Source: Hydractinia symbiolongicarpus
Taxonomy: Eukaryota; Cnidaria; Hydrozoa; Anthoathecata; Hydractiniidae
Direction: 5' to 3'
Assembly: GCF_029227915.1 (NCBI RefSeq)
Contig: NC_079882.1
Span: 17,188,501 to 17,252,500, forward strand
Length of the DNA stretch: 64,000 nt
The notes under the pieces are model-generated. The model did not search any database, had not been told where the DNA came from, and saw only the letters and a list, made by a program, of their open reading frames with translations. Shown piece after piece: positions 38,333 through 51,422 of the stretch. A program made the position numbers and the translations under genes. Each line of letters starts with the position of its first letter. The first letter of the stretch is position 1.

Positions 38333-38514
38333 TTTATTAGACTGCAAAAGGCCATATTACAGCCTTTATAGGACTGTGCAGGTAGTTAAGAGTGTTCTAA
38401 GGCCACGGCGCTAAGGAAAACCACTTGGAACGTTGTAGTGCACTGAGACTGGAAGGACTAGGCCAATGGTAACCTGCGCAGACAGGTGAAACCACGTGAT
38501 TTACGTGTGAGGCC
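38333..38514 (+). repeat. Hybrid monomer C front / A back
   Basis: The C body, to GTGCACTGAGACTGGAAGG, continues as ACTAGGCCAATGG and GCAGACAGG (A). It is an extra monomer relative to copy 1 of the large block, so it is the product of the exchange that changed the offset from 14735 to 14917. Confidence 0.8.
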
Positions 38515-41500
38515 TTTATTAGACTGCAAAAGGCCATATTACAGCCTTTATAGGACTGTGCACGTAGTTAAGAGTTCTGTAAAGCAACAGCGCTAATGAA
38601 AACGACTTGGGAGGTTGTAGCGCATTGAGACTGGAACGACTAGTCCGATGGTAACCTGCACACGCAGATGGAACCACGTGATTTACGTGTAAGGCCTCTA
38701 TTAGACTGCAAAAGGCCAAATTACAGCCTTTATAGAACTGTGCACGTAGTTAAGAGTGTTGTAAGGCAACAGCGCTAATGAAAACGACTTGGGACGTTGT
38801 AGCGCATTGAGACTGGAACGACTAGTCCAATGGTAACCTGCACAGGCAGATGGAACCACATGATTTACGTGTGAGGTCTTTATTAGACTGCAAAAGACCA
38901 AATTACAGCCTTTATAGGACTGTGCACGTAGTTAAGAGTGTTGTAAGGCAACGGCGCTAATGAAAACGACTTGGGACGTTGTAGCGCATTGAGACTGGAA
39001 GGACTAGGTCAATGGTGACCTGCGCAGACCGGTGAAACCACGTGATTAACGTGTGAGGCCTTTATTAGACTGCAAAGGGCCATATTACAGCATTTATAGG
39101 ACTGTGCACGTAGTTAAGAGTGTTCTAAGGCAATTTCGCCAATGAAAACGACTTGGGACGTTGTAGCGCATTGAGACTGTAAGGACTAGGCCAATGGTAA
39201 CCTACGCAGACAGGTGAAACCACGTGATTTACGTGTGAGGCCTTTATTAGACTGCAAAAGGCCATATTACAGCCTTTATAGGACTGTGCAGGTAGTTAAG
39301 AGTGTTCTAAGGCCACGGCGCTAAGGAAAACCACTTGGAACGTTGTAGTGCACTGAGACTGGAAGGAATAGTCCAATGGTAACCTGCGGAGGCAGATGGA
39401 ACCACGTGATTTACGTGTGAGGACTTTATTAGACTGCAAAAGGCCATATTAAGCCTTTTATAGGACTGTGCACGTAGTTAAGAGTGTTGTAAAGCAACGG
39501 CGCCAATGAAAACGACTTGGGACGTTGTAGCGCATTAAGACTGGAAGGACTAGTCCAATGGTAACCTGCGCAGACAGGTGAAACCACGTGATTTAAGTGT
39601 GAGGCCTCTATTAGACTGCAAAAGGCCAATTTACAGCCTTTATAGGACTGTGCACGTAGTTAAGAGTGTTGTAAGGCAACAGCGCTAATGAAAACGACTT
39701 GGGACGTTGTAGCGCATTGAGACTGGAACGACTAGTCCAATGGTAACCTGCACAGGCAGATGGAACCACATGATTTACGTGTGAGGCCTTTATTAGACTG
39801 CAAAAGACCAAATTACAGCCTTTATAGGACTGTGCACGTAGTTAAGAGTGTTTTAAGGCAACGGCGCTAATGAAAACGACTTGGGACTTTGTAGCGCATT
39901 GAGACTGGAAGGACTAGGTCAATGGTGACCTGCGCAGACCGGTGAAACCACGTGATTAACGTGTGAGGCCTTTATTAGACTGCAAAGGGCCATATTACAG
40001 CATTTATAGGACTGTGCACGTAGTTAAGAGTGTTATAAGGCAATTTCGCCAATGAAAACGACTTGGGACGTCGTAGCGCATTGAGACTGTAAGAACTACG
40101 CCAATGGTAACCTACGCAGACAGGTGAAACCACGTGATTTACGTGTGAGGCCATTATTAGACTGCAAAAGGCCATATTACAGCCTTTATAGGACTGTGCA
40201 CGTAGTTAAGAGTGTTGTAAAGCAACGGCGCCAATGAAAACGACTTGGGACGTTGTAGCGCATTGAGACTGGAAGGACTAGGCCAATGGTAACCTGCGCA
40301 GACAGGTGAAACCACGTGATTTACGTGAGAGGCCTTTATTAGACTGCAAAAGGCCATATTACAGCCTTTATAGGACTGTGCAGGTAGTTAAGAGTGTTCT
40401 AAGGCCACGGCGCTAAGGAAAACCACTCGGAACGTTGTAGTGCACTGAGACTGGAAGGAATAGTCCAATGGTAACCTGCGCAGGCAGATGGAACCACGTG
40501 ATTTACGTGGGAAGCCTTTATTAGACTGCAAAAGGCCATATTACAGCCTTTATAGGACTGTGCACGTAGTTAAGAGTGTTGTAAAGCAACGGCGCCAATG
40601 AAAACGATTTGGGAGGTTGTAGCGCATTGAGACTGGAACGACTAGTCCAATGGTAACCTGCACAGGCAGATGGAACCACGTGATTTACGTGTGAGGCCTC
40701 TATTAGACTGCAAAAGGCCAAATTACAGCCTTTATAGGACTGTGCACGTAGTTAAGAGGGTTGTAAGGCAACAGCGCTAATGAAAACGACTTGGGACGTT
40801 GTAGCGCATTGAGACTGGAACGACTAGTCCAATGGTAACCTGCACAGGCAGATGGAACCACATGATTTACGTGTGAGGCCTTTATTAGACTGCAAAAGAC
40901 CAAATTACAGCCTTTGTAGGACTGTGCACGTAGTTAAGAGTGTTGTAAAGCAACGGCGCCAATGAAAACGACTTGGGACCTTGTAGCGCATTGAGACTGG
41001 AAGGACTAGGCCAATGGTAACCTGCGCAGACAGGTGAAACCACGTGATTTACGTGTGAGGTTTTTATTAGACTGCAAAAGGCCATATTACAGCTTTTATA
41101 GGACTGTGCAAGTAGTTAAGAGTGTTCTAAGGCCACGGCGCTAAGGAAAACCACTTGGAACGTTGTAGTGCACTGACACTGAAAGGAATAGTCTAATGGT
41201 AACCTGCGCAGGCAGGTGAAACCACGTGATTTACGTATGAAGCCATTATTAGACTGCAAAAGGCCATATTACAGCCTTTATAGGACTGTGCACGTAGTTA
41301 AGAGTGTTCTAAGGCAACTTCGCCAATGAAAATGACTTGGGACGTTGTAGCGCATTGAGACTGTAAGGACTACGCCAATGGAAACCTTAACAGGCAAATG
41401 GAACCACGTGATTTACGTGTGAGGCCTTTATTAGACTGCAAAAGGCCATATTACAGCCTTTATAGGACTGTGCAAGTAGTTAAGAGTGTTCTAAGGCCAC

Positions 41501-44500
41501 GGCGCTAATGAAAACGACTTGAGACGTTGTAGCACATTGAGACTGGAAGGATTAGGCCAATGGTAACCTGAGCAGGCATGTGAAACCACGTGATTTACGT
41601 GGGAAGCCTTTATTAGACTGCAAAAGGCCATATTACAGCCTTTATAGGACTGTGCAGGTAGTTAAGAGTGTTCTAAGGCCACGGCGCTAAGGAAAACCAC
41701 TTGGAACGTTGTAGTGCACTGAGACTGAAAGGAATAGTCCAATGGTAACCTGCGCAGGCAGATGGAACCACGTGATTTACGTGTGAGGACTTTATTAGAC
41801 TGCAAAAGGCCATATTACAATATTTATAGGACTGTGCACGCAGTTAAGAGTGTTGTAAAGCAACGGCGCCAATGAAAACGACTTGGGACGTTGTAGCGCA
41901 TTGAGACTGGAAGGACTAGGCCAATGGTGACCTGCGCAGACCTGTGAAACCACGTGATTAACGTGTGAGACCTTTATTAGACTGCAAAGGGCTATGTTAC
42001 AGCCTTTATAGGACGGTGCACGTAGTTAAGAGTGTCTTAAGGCAACGGCGCTAATGAAAACGACTTGAGACGTTGTAGCACATTGAGACTGGAAGGATTA
42101 GGCCAATGGTAACCTGCGCAGGCATGTGAAACCACGTGATTTACGTGGGAAGCCTTTATTAGACTGCAAAAGGCTATATTACAGCCTTTATAGGACTGTG
42201 CACGTAGTTAAGAGTGTTGTAAAGCAACGGCGCCAATGAAAACGACTTGGGACTTTGTAGCGCATTGAGGCTGGAATGACTAGGCCAATGGTAACCTGCG
42301 CAGACAGGTGAAACCACGTGATTTACGTGTGAGGCCTTTATTAGACTGCAAAAGGCCAGATTACAGCCTTTATAGGACTGTGCACGTAGTTAAGAGTTCT
42401 GTAAAGCAACAGCGCTAATGAAAACGACTTGGGAGGTTGTAGCGCATTGAGACTGGAACGACTAGTACAATGGTAACCTGCACAGGCAGATGGAACAACA
42501 TGATTTACGTGTGAGGCCTTTATTAGACTGCAAAATACCTAATTACAGCCTTTATAGGACTGTGCACGTAGTTAAGAGTGTTGTAAAGCAACGGCGCCAA
42601 TGAAAACGACTTGGGACGTTGTAGCGCATTGAGACTGGAAGGACTAGGCCAATGGTAACCTGCGCAGACAGGTGAAACCACGTGATTTACGTGTGAGGTT
42701 TTTATTAGACTGCAAAAGGCCATATTACAGCTTTTATAGGACTGTGCAAGTAGTTAAGAGTGTTCTAAGGCCACGGCGCTAAGGAAAACCACTTGGAACG
42801 TTGTAGTGCACTGAGACTGGAAGGAATAGTCCAATGGTAACCTGCGCAGGCAGATGGAACCACGTGATTTACGTGTGAGGACTTTATTAGACTGCAAAAG
42901 GCCATATTACAGCCTTTATAGGACTGTGCACGTAGTTAAGAGTGTTGTAAAGCAACGGCGCCAATGAAAACGACATGGGACGTTGTAGCGCATTGAGACT
43001 GGAAGGACTAGGCCAATGGTGACCTGCGCAGACCTGTGAAACCACGTGATTAACGTGTGAGACCTTTATTAGACTGCAAAGGGCCATATTACAGCCTTTA
43101 TAGGACTGTGCACGTAGTTAAGAGTGTCTTAAGGCAACGGCGCTAATGAAAACGACTTGGGACTTTGTAGCGCATTGAGACTGGAAGGACTAGGCCAATG
43201 GTAACCTGCCCAGACAGGTAAAACCACGTGATTTACGTGTGAGGCCTTTATTAGACTGCAAAAGGCCATATTACAGCCTTTATAGGACTGTGCACGTAGT
43301 TAAGAGTTCTGTAAAGCAACAGCGCTAATGAAAACGACTTGGGAGGTTGTAGCGCATTGAGACTGGAACGACTAGTCCAATGGTAACCTGCACACGCAGA
43401 TGGAACCACGTGATTTACGTGTAAGGCCTCTATTAGACTGCAAAAGGCCAAATTACAACCTTTATAGGACTGTGCACGTAGTTAAGAGTGTTGTAAGGCA
43501 ACAGCGCTAATGAAAACGACTTGGGACGTTGTAGCGCATTGAGACTGGAACGACTAGTCCAATGGTAACCTGCACAGGCAGATGGAACCACATGATTTAC
43601 GTGTGAGGCCTTTATTAGACTGCAAAAGACCAAATTACAGCCTTTATAGGACTGTGCACGTAGTTAAGAGTGTTGTAAGGCAACGGCGCTAATGAAAACG
43701 ACTTGGGACGTTGTAGCGCATTGAGACTGGAAGGACTAGGTCAATGGTGACCTGCGCAGACCGGTGAAACCACGTGATTAACGTGTGAGGCCTTTATTAG
43801 ACTGCAAAGGGCCATATTACAGCATTTATAGGACTGTGCACGTAGTTAAGAGTGTTCTAAGGCAATTTCGCCAATGAAAACGACTTGGGACGTTGTAGCG
43901 CATTGAGACTGTAAGGACTAGGCCAATGGTAACCTACGCAGACAGGTGAAAGCACGTGATTTACGTGTGAGGCCTTTATTAGACTGCAAAAGGCCATATT
44001 ACAGCCTTTATAGGACTGTGCAGGTAGTTAAGAGTGTTGTAAGGCCACGGCGCTAAGGAAAACCACTTGGAACGTTGTAGTGCACTGAGACTGGAAGGAA
44101 TAGTCCAATGGTAACCTGCGCAGGCAGATGGAACCACGTGATTTACGTGTGAGGACTTTATTAGACTGCAAAAGGCCATATTAAGCCCTTTATAGGACTG
44201 TGCACGTAGTTAAGAGTGTTGTAAAGCAACGGCGCCAATGAAAACGACTTGGGACGTTGTAGCGCATTGAGACTGGAAGGACTAGTCCAATGGTAACCTG
44301 CTCAGACAGGTGAAACCACGTGATTTAAGTGTGACGCCTCTATTAGACTGCAAAAGGCCAATTTACAGGCTTTATAGGACTGTGCACGTAGTTAAGAGTG
44401 TTGTAAGGCAACAGCGCTAATGAAAACGACTTGGGACGTTGTAGCGCATTGAGACTGGAACGACTAGTCCAATGGTAACCTGCACAGGCAGATGGAACCA

Positions 44501-45066
44501 CATGATATACGTGTGAGGCCTTTATTAGACTGCAAAAGACCAAATTACAGCCTTTATAGGACTGTGCACGTAGTTAAGAGTGTTGTAAGGCAACGGCGCT
44601 AATGAAAACGACTTGGGACTTTGTAGCGCATTGAGACTGGAAGGACTAGGTCAATGGTGACCTGCGCAGACCGGTGAAACCACGTGATTAACGTGTGAGG
44701 CCTTTATTAGACTGCAAAGGGCCATATTACAGCATTTATAGGACTGTGCACGTAGTTAAGAGTGTTCTAAGGCAATTTCGCCAATGAAAACGACTTGGGA
44801 CGTCGTAGCGCATTGAGACTGTAAGAACTACGCCAATGGTAACCTACGCAGACAGGTGAAACCACGTGATTTACGTGTGAGGCCATTATTAGACTGCAAA
44901 AGGCCATATTACAGCCTTTATAGGACTGTGCACGTAGTTAAGAGTGTTGTAAAGCAACGGCGCCAATGAAAACGACTTGGGAAGTTGTAGCGCATTGAGA
45001 CTGGAAGGACTAGGCCAATGGTAACCTGCGCAGACAGGTGAAACCACGTGATTTACGTGTGAGGCC

Positions 45067-45248
45067 TTTATTAGACTGCAAAAGGCCATATTACAGCCTT
45101 TATAGGACTGTGCAGGTAGTTAAGAGTGTTCTAAGGCCACGGCGCTAAGGAAAACCACTTGGAACGTTGTAGTGCACTGAGACTGGAAGGAATAGTCCAA
45201 TGGTAACCTGAACAGGCAAATGGAACCACGTGATTTACGTGTGAGGCC
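45067..45248 (+). repeat. Hybrid monomer C front / F tail
   Basis: The C body with GGAATAGTCCAATGG continues into AACCTGAACAGGCAAATGG (F). The switch is near monomer position 150, and B' follows, as expected downstream of F. Confidence 0.8.
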
Positions 45249-46158
45249 TTTATTAGACTGCAAAAGGCCATATTACAGCCTTTATAGGACTGTGCAAGTA
45301 GTTAAGAGTGTTCTAAGGCCACGGCGCTAATGAAAACGACTTGAAACGTTGTAGCACATTGAGACTGGAAGGATTAGGCCAAAGGTAACCTGAGCAGGCA
45401 TGTGAAACCACGTGATTTACGTGGGAAGCCTTTATTAGACTGCAAAAGGCCATATTACAGCCTTTATAGGACTGTGCAGGTAGTTAAGAGTGTTCTAAGG
45501 CCACGGCGCTAAGGAAAACCACTTGGAACGTTGTAGTGTACTGAGACTGGAAGGAATAGTCCAATGGTAACCTGCGCAGGCAGATGGAACCACGTGATTT
45601 ACGTGTGAGGACTTTATTAGACTGCAAAAGGCCATATTACAGCCTTTATAGGACTGTGCACGTAGTTAAGAGTGTTGTAAAGCAACGGCGCCAATGAAAA
45701 CGGCTTGGGACGTTGTAGCGCATTGAGACTGGAAGGACTAGGCCAATGGTGACCTGCGCAGACCTGTGAAACCACGTGATTAACGTGTGAGACCTTTATT
45801 AGACTGCAAAGGGCCATATTACAGCCTTTATAGGACTGTGCACGTAGTTAAGAGTGTCTTAAGGCAACGGCGCTAATGAAAACGACTTGAGACGTTGTAG
45901 CACATTGAGACTGGAAGGATTAGGCCAATGGTAACCTGCGCAGGCATGTGAAACCACGTGATTTACGTGGGAAGCCTTTATTAGACTGCAAAAGGCCATA
46001 TTACAGCCTTTATAGGACTGTGCACGTAGTTAAGAGTGTTGTAAAGCAACGGCGCCAATGAAAACGACTTGGGAGGTTGTAGCGCATTGAGACTGGAACG
46101 ACTAGTCCAATGGTAACCTGCACAGGCAGATGGAACCACGTGATTTACGTGTGAGGCC

Positions 46159-46340
46159 TCTATTAGACTGCAAAAGGCCAAATTACAGCCTTTATAGGAC
46201 TGTGCACGTAGTTAAGAGGGTTGTAAGGCAACAGCGCTAATGAAAACGACTTGGGACGTTGTAGCGCATTGAGACTGGAACGACTAGTCCAATGGTAACC
46301 TGCACAGGCAGATGGAACCACATGATTTACGTGTGAGGCC
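46159..46340 (+). repeat. Reference monomer, subfamily E
   Basis: Diagnostics are GGCCAAATTACAG near the start, GTTGTAAGGCAACAGCGC, GGGACGTTG, GGAACGACTAGTCC, and CACATG replacing CACGTG in the 3' dyad. The CACATG change removes the E-box-like palindrome and one CpG. E is preceded by D or by a CTCTATTAG junction and is commonly followed by G or An. Confidence 0.82.
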
Positions 46341-49300
46341 TTTATTAGACTGCAAAAGACCAAATTACAGCCTTTATAGGACTGTGCACGTAGTTAAGAG
46401 TGTTGTAAAGCAACGGCGCCAATGAAAACGACTTGGGACGTTGTAGCGCATTGAGACTGGAACGACTAGTCCAATGGTAACCTGCGCAGGCAGATGGAAC
46501 CACATGATTTACGTGTGAAGCCTTTATTAGACTGCAAAAGACCAAATTACAGCCTTTATAGGACTGTGCACGTAGTTAAGAGTGTTGTAAGGCAACGGCG
46601 CTAATGAAAACGACTTGGGACTTTGTAGCGCATTGAGACTGGAAGGACTAGGTCAATGGTGACCTGCGCAGACCGGTGAAACCACGTGATTAACGTGTGA
46701 GGCCTTTATTAGACTGCAAAGGGCCATATTACAGCATTTATAGGACTGTGCACGTAGTTAAGAGTGTTCTAAGGCAATTTCGCCAATGAAAACGACTTGG
46801 GACGTCGTAGCGCATTGAGACTGTAAGAACTACGCCAATGGTAACCTACGCAGACAGGTGAAACCACGTGATTTACGTGTGAGGGCATTATTAGACTGCA
46901 AAAGGCCATATTACAGCCTTTATAGGACTGTGCACGTAGTTAAGAGTGTTGTAAAGCAACGGCGCCAATGAAAACGACTTGGGACGTTGTAGCGCATTGA
47001 GACTGGAAGGACTAGGCCAATGGTAACCTGCGCAGACAGGTGAAACCACGTGATTTACGTGTGAGGCCTTTATTAGACTGCAAAAGGCCATATTACAGCC
47101 TTTATAGGACTGTGCAGGTAGTTAAGAGTGTTCTAAGGCCACGGCGCTAAGGAAAACCACTTGGAACGTTGTAGTGCACTGAGACTGGAAGGAATAGTCC
47201 AATGGTAACCTGCGCAGGCAGATGGAACCACGTGATTTACGTGTGAGGACTTTATTAGACTGCAAAAAGCCATATTACAGCCTTTATAGGACTGTGCACA
47301 TAGTTAAGAGTGTTGTAAAGCAACGGCGCCAATGAAAACGACTTGGGACGTTGTAGCGCATTGAGACTGGAAGGACTAGGCCAATGATGACCTGCGCAGA
47401 CCTGTGAAACCACGTGATTAACGTGTGAGACCTTTATTAGACTGCAAAGGGCCATATTACAGCCTTTATAGGACTGTGCACGTAGTTAAGAGTGTCTTAA
47501 GGCAACGGCGCTAATGAAAACGACTTGAGACGTTGTAGCACATTGAGACTGGAAGGACTAGGCCAATGGTAACCTGGGCAGACAGGTGAAACCACGTGAT
47601 TTACGTGTGAGGCCTTTATTAGACTGCAAAAGGCCATATTACAGCCTTTATAGGACTGTGCACGTAGTTCAGAGTTCTGTAAAGCAACAGCGCTAATGAA
47701 AACGACTTGGGTGGTTGTAGCGCATTGAGACTGGAACGACTAGTCCAATGGTAACCTGCACAGGCAGAGGGAACCACGTGATTTACGTGTGAGGCCTCTA
47801 TTAGACTGCAAAAGGCCAAATTACAGCCTTTATAGGACTGTGCAGGTAGTTAAGAGTGTTGTAAGGCAACAGCGCTAATGAAAACGACTTGTGACGTTGT
47901 AGCGCATTGAGACTGGAACAACTAGTCCAATGGTAACCTGCACAGGCAGATGGAACCACGTGATTTACGTGTGAGGCCTTTATTAGACTGCAAAAGACCA
48001 AACTACAGCCTTTATAGGACTGTGCACGTAGTTAAGAGTGTTGTAAGGCCACGGCGCTAAGGAAAACCACTTGGAACGTTGTAGTGCACTGAGACTGGAA
48101 GGAATAGTCCAATGGTAACCTGCGCAGGCAGATGGAACCACGTGATTTACGTGTGAGGACTTTATTAGACTGCAAAAGGCCATATTACAGCCTTTATAGG
48201 ACTGTGCACGTAGTTAAGAGTGTTGTAAAGCAACGGCGCCAATGAAAACGACTTGGGACGTTGTAGCGCATTGAGACTGGAAGGACTAGTCTAATGGTAA
48301 CCTGCGCAGGCAGGTGAAAGCACGTGATTTACGTATGAAGCCATTATTAGACTGCAAAAGGCCATATTACAGCCTTTATAGGACTGTGCACGTAGTTCAG
48401 AGTTCTGTAAAGCAACAGCGCTTATGAAAACGACTTGGGAGGTTGTAGCGCATTGAGACTGGAACGACTAGTCCAATGGTAACCTGCACAGGCAGATGGA
48501 ACCACGTGATTTACGTATGAAGCTATTATTAGACTGCAAAAGGCCATATTACAGCCTTTATAGGACTGTGCACGTAGTTGAGAGTGTTCTAAGGCCACAG
48601 AGCTAAGGAAAACCACTTGGAACGTTGTAGTGCATTGAGACTGAAAGGAATAGTCTAATGGTAACCTGCGCAGGCAGGTGAAACCACGTGATTTACGTAT
48701 GAAGCCATTATTAGACTTCAAAAGGCCATATTACAGCCTTTATAGGACTGTGCACGTAGTTAAGAGTGTTCTAAGGCAACTTCGCCAATGAAAACGACTT
48801 GGGACGTTGTAGCGCATTGAGACTGTAAGGACTACGGCAATGGAAACCTGAACAGGCAAATGGAACCACGTGATTTACGTGTGAGGCCTTTATTAGACTG
48901 CAAAAGGCCATATTACAGCCTTTATAGGACTGTGCAAGTAGTTAAGAGTGTTCTAAGGCCACGGCGCTAATGAAAACGACTTGAGACGTTGTAGCACATT
49001 GAGACTGGAAGGATTAGGCCAATGGTAACCTGAGCAGGCATGTGAAACCACGTGATTTACGTGGGAAGCCTTTATTAGACTGCAAAAGGCCATATTACAG
49101 CCTTTATAGGACTGTGCAGGTAGTTAAGAGTGTTCTAAGGCCACGGCGCTAAGGAAAACCACTTGGAACGTTGTAGTGTACTGAGACTGGAAGGAATAGT
49201 CCAATGGTAACCTGCGCAGGCAGATGGAACCACGTGATTTACGTGTGAGGACTTTATTAGACTGCAAAAGGCCATATTACAGCCTTTATAGGAATGTGCA

Positions 49301-51072
49301 CGTAGTTAAGAGTGTTGTAAAGCAACGGCGCCAATGAAAACGACTTGGGACGTTGTAGCGCATTGAGACTGGAAGGACTAGGCCAATGGTGACCTGCGCA
49401 GACCTGTGAAACCACGTGATTAACGTGTGAGACCTTTATTAGACTGCAAAGGGCCATATTACAGCCTTTATAGGACTGTGCACGTAGTTAAGAGTGTCTT
49501 AAGGCAACGGCGCTAATGAAAACGACTTGAGACGTTGTAGCACATTGAGACTGGAAGGATTAGGCCAATGGTAACCTGCGCAGGCATGTGAAACCACGTG
49601 ATTTACGTGGGAAGCCTTTATTAGACTGCAAAAGGCCATATTACAGCCTTTATAGGACTGTGCACGTAGTTAAGAGTGTTGTAAAGCAACGGCGCCAATG
49701 AAAACGACTTGGGAGGTTGTAGCGCATTGAGACTGGAACGACTAGTCCAATGGTAACCTGCACAGGCAGATGGAACCACGTGATTTACGTGTGAGGCCTC
49801 TATTAGACTGCAAAAGGCCAAATTACAGCCTTTATAGGACTGTGCACGTAGTTAAGAGGGTTGTAAGGCAACAGCGCTAATGAAAACGACTTGGGACGTT
49901 GTAGCGCATTGAGACTGGAACGACTAGTCCAATGGTAACCTGCACAGGCAGATGGAACCACATGATTTACGTGTGAGGCCTTTATTAGACTGCAAAAGAC
50001 CAAATTACAGCCTTTATAGGACTGTGCACGTAGTTAAGAGTGTTGTAAAGCAACGGCGCCAATGAAAACGACTTGGGACGTTGTAGCGCATTGAGACTGG
50101 AAGGACTAGGCCAATGGTAACCTGCGCAGACAGGTGAAACCACGTGATTTACGTGTGAGGTTTTTATTAGACTGCAAAAGGCCATATTACAGCTTTTATA
50201 GGACTGTGCAAGTAGTTAAGAGTGTCTTAAGGCAACGGCGCTAATGAAAACGACTTGAGACGTTGTAGCACATTGAGACTGGAAGGATTAGGCCAATGGT
50301 AACCTGCGCAAGCATGTGAAACCACGTGATTTACGTATGAAGCCATTATTTGACTGCAAAAGGCCATATTACAGCCTTTATAGGACTGTGCACGTAGTTA
50401 AGAGTGTTCTAAGGCAACTTCGCCAATGAAAACGACTTGGGACGTTGTAACGCATTGACACTGTAAGGACTACGCCAATGGAAACCTGAACAGGCAAATG
50501 GAACCACGTGATTTACGTGTGAGGCCTTTATTAGACTGCAAAAGGCCATATTACAGCCTTTATAGGACTGTGCAAGTAGTTAAGAGTGTTCTAAGGCCAC
50601 GGCGCTAATGAAAACGACTTGAGACGTTGTAGCACATTGAGACTGGAAGGATTAGGCCAATTGTAACCTGAGCAGGCATGTGAAACCACGTGATTTACGT
50701 GGGAAGCCTTTATTAGACTGCAAAAGGCCATACTACAGCCTTTATAGGACTGTGCAGGTGCTTAAGAGTGTTCTAAGGCCACGGCGCTAAGGAAAACCAC
50801 TTGGAACGTTGTAGTGCACTGAGACTGGAAGGAATAGTCCAATGGTAACCTGCGCAGGCAGATGGAACCACGTGATTTACGTGTGAGGACTTTATTAGAC
50901 TGCAAAAGGCCATATTACAGCCTTTATAGGACTGTGCACGTAGTTAAGAGTGTCTTAAGGCAACGGCGCTAATGAAAACGACTTGAGACGTTGTAGCACA
51001 TTGAGACTGGAAGGATTAGGCCAATGGTAACCTGCGCAGGCATGTGAAACCACGTGATTTACGTGGGAAGCC

Positions 51073-51206
51073 TTTATTAGACTGCAAAAGGCCATATTAC
51101 AGCCTTTATAGGACTGTGCACGTAGTTAAGAGTGTTGAGACTGGAAGGACTAGGCCAATGGTAACCTGTGCAGACAGGTGAAACCACGTGATTTACGTGT
51201 GAGGCC
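51073..51206 (+). repeat. Monomer with 48-bp deletion (134 bp)
   Basis: GAGTGTTG joins directly to AGACTGG, which removes monomer positions 66-113. TTG is present at both ends, so short homology may have guided the join. Identical copies are at 54153-54286 and 56878-57011. Confidence 0.88.
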
Positions 51207-51422
51207 TTTATTAGACTGCAAAAGGCCATATTACAGCCTTTATAGGACTGTGCACGTAGTTAAGAGTTCTGTAAAGCAACAGCGCTAATGAAAACGACTT
51301 GGGAGGTTGTAGCGCATTGAGACTGGAACGACGTGGGACTTTGTAGCGCATTGAGACTGGAAGGACTAGGCCAATGGTAACCTGCGCAGACAGGTGAAAC
51401 CACGTGATTTACGTGTGAGGCC
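51207..51422 (+). repeat. Monomer with 34-bp insertion (216 bp)
   Basis: A D-type front runs to GACTGGAACGAC at 51332 and then jumps back to an At-type GTGGGACTTTG. This repeats monomer positions 93-126, with AACGAC as the shared word. Identical copies are at 54287-54502 and 57012-57227. It always follows the 48-bp-deleted monomer. Confidence 0.88.

Larger units (their letters stand above)
30878..44156 (+). repeat. Large HOR block, copy 2 (73 monomers, 13.3 kb)
   Basis: This copy lies directly after copy 1 and begins with the same GATAATG-type monomer. Compared with copy 1 it lacks about 17 monomers net, lost or gained in steps of 1, 2, 3, 6 and 7 monomers. It has one extra C/A hybrid (38333) and replaces the 26692-27601 segment by a D-like, E pair at 40517-40880. 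Sequence differences in aligned stretches are sparse by eye. Confidence 0.8.
44157..48706 (+). repeat. Array segment: 25 monomers recombined from known classes
   Basis: The order is A*, E (ATGATATACG), G, H (GTCGTAG), An, C with an F tail, B', C, Ag, B, D-like, E, A/E, G, H, An, C, Ag, B, D, E, C-like, A', D-like, C''. The G-H-An word at 44521 repeats at 46523 (offset 2002, 11 monomers). The stretch 47251-48160 resembles 14135-15044 (offset 33116). The 48343 monomer (GCGCTTATG) opens a chance 99-codon reverse frame and is not a gene. Confidence 0.75.

Noticed and set aside
15045-44156. Assembly duplication as the sole cause of the large blocks
   Set aside because: It cannot be excluded without reads. 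However, the two copies differ by several whole-monomer indels and scattered substitutions, which a simple assembly duplication would not produce.
48422-48721. 99-codon reverse frame
   Set aside because: It is created by GCGCTTATG and TTAGACTTC variants in hybrid monomers. It is chance read-through in satellite DNA.
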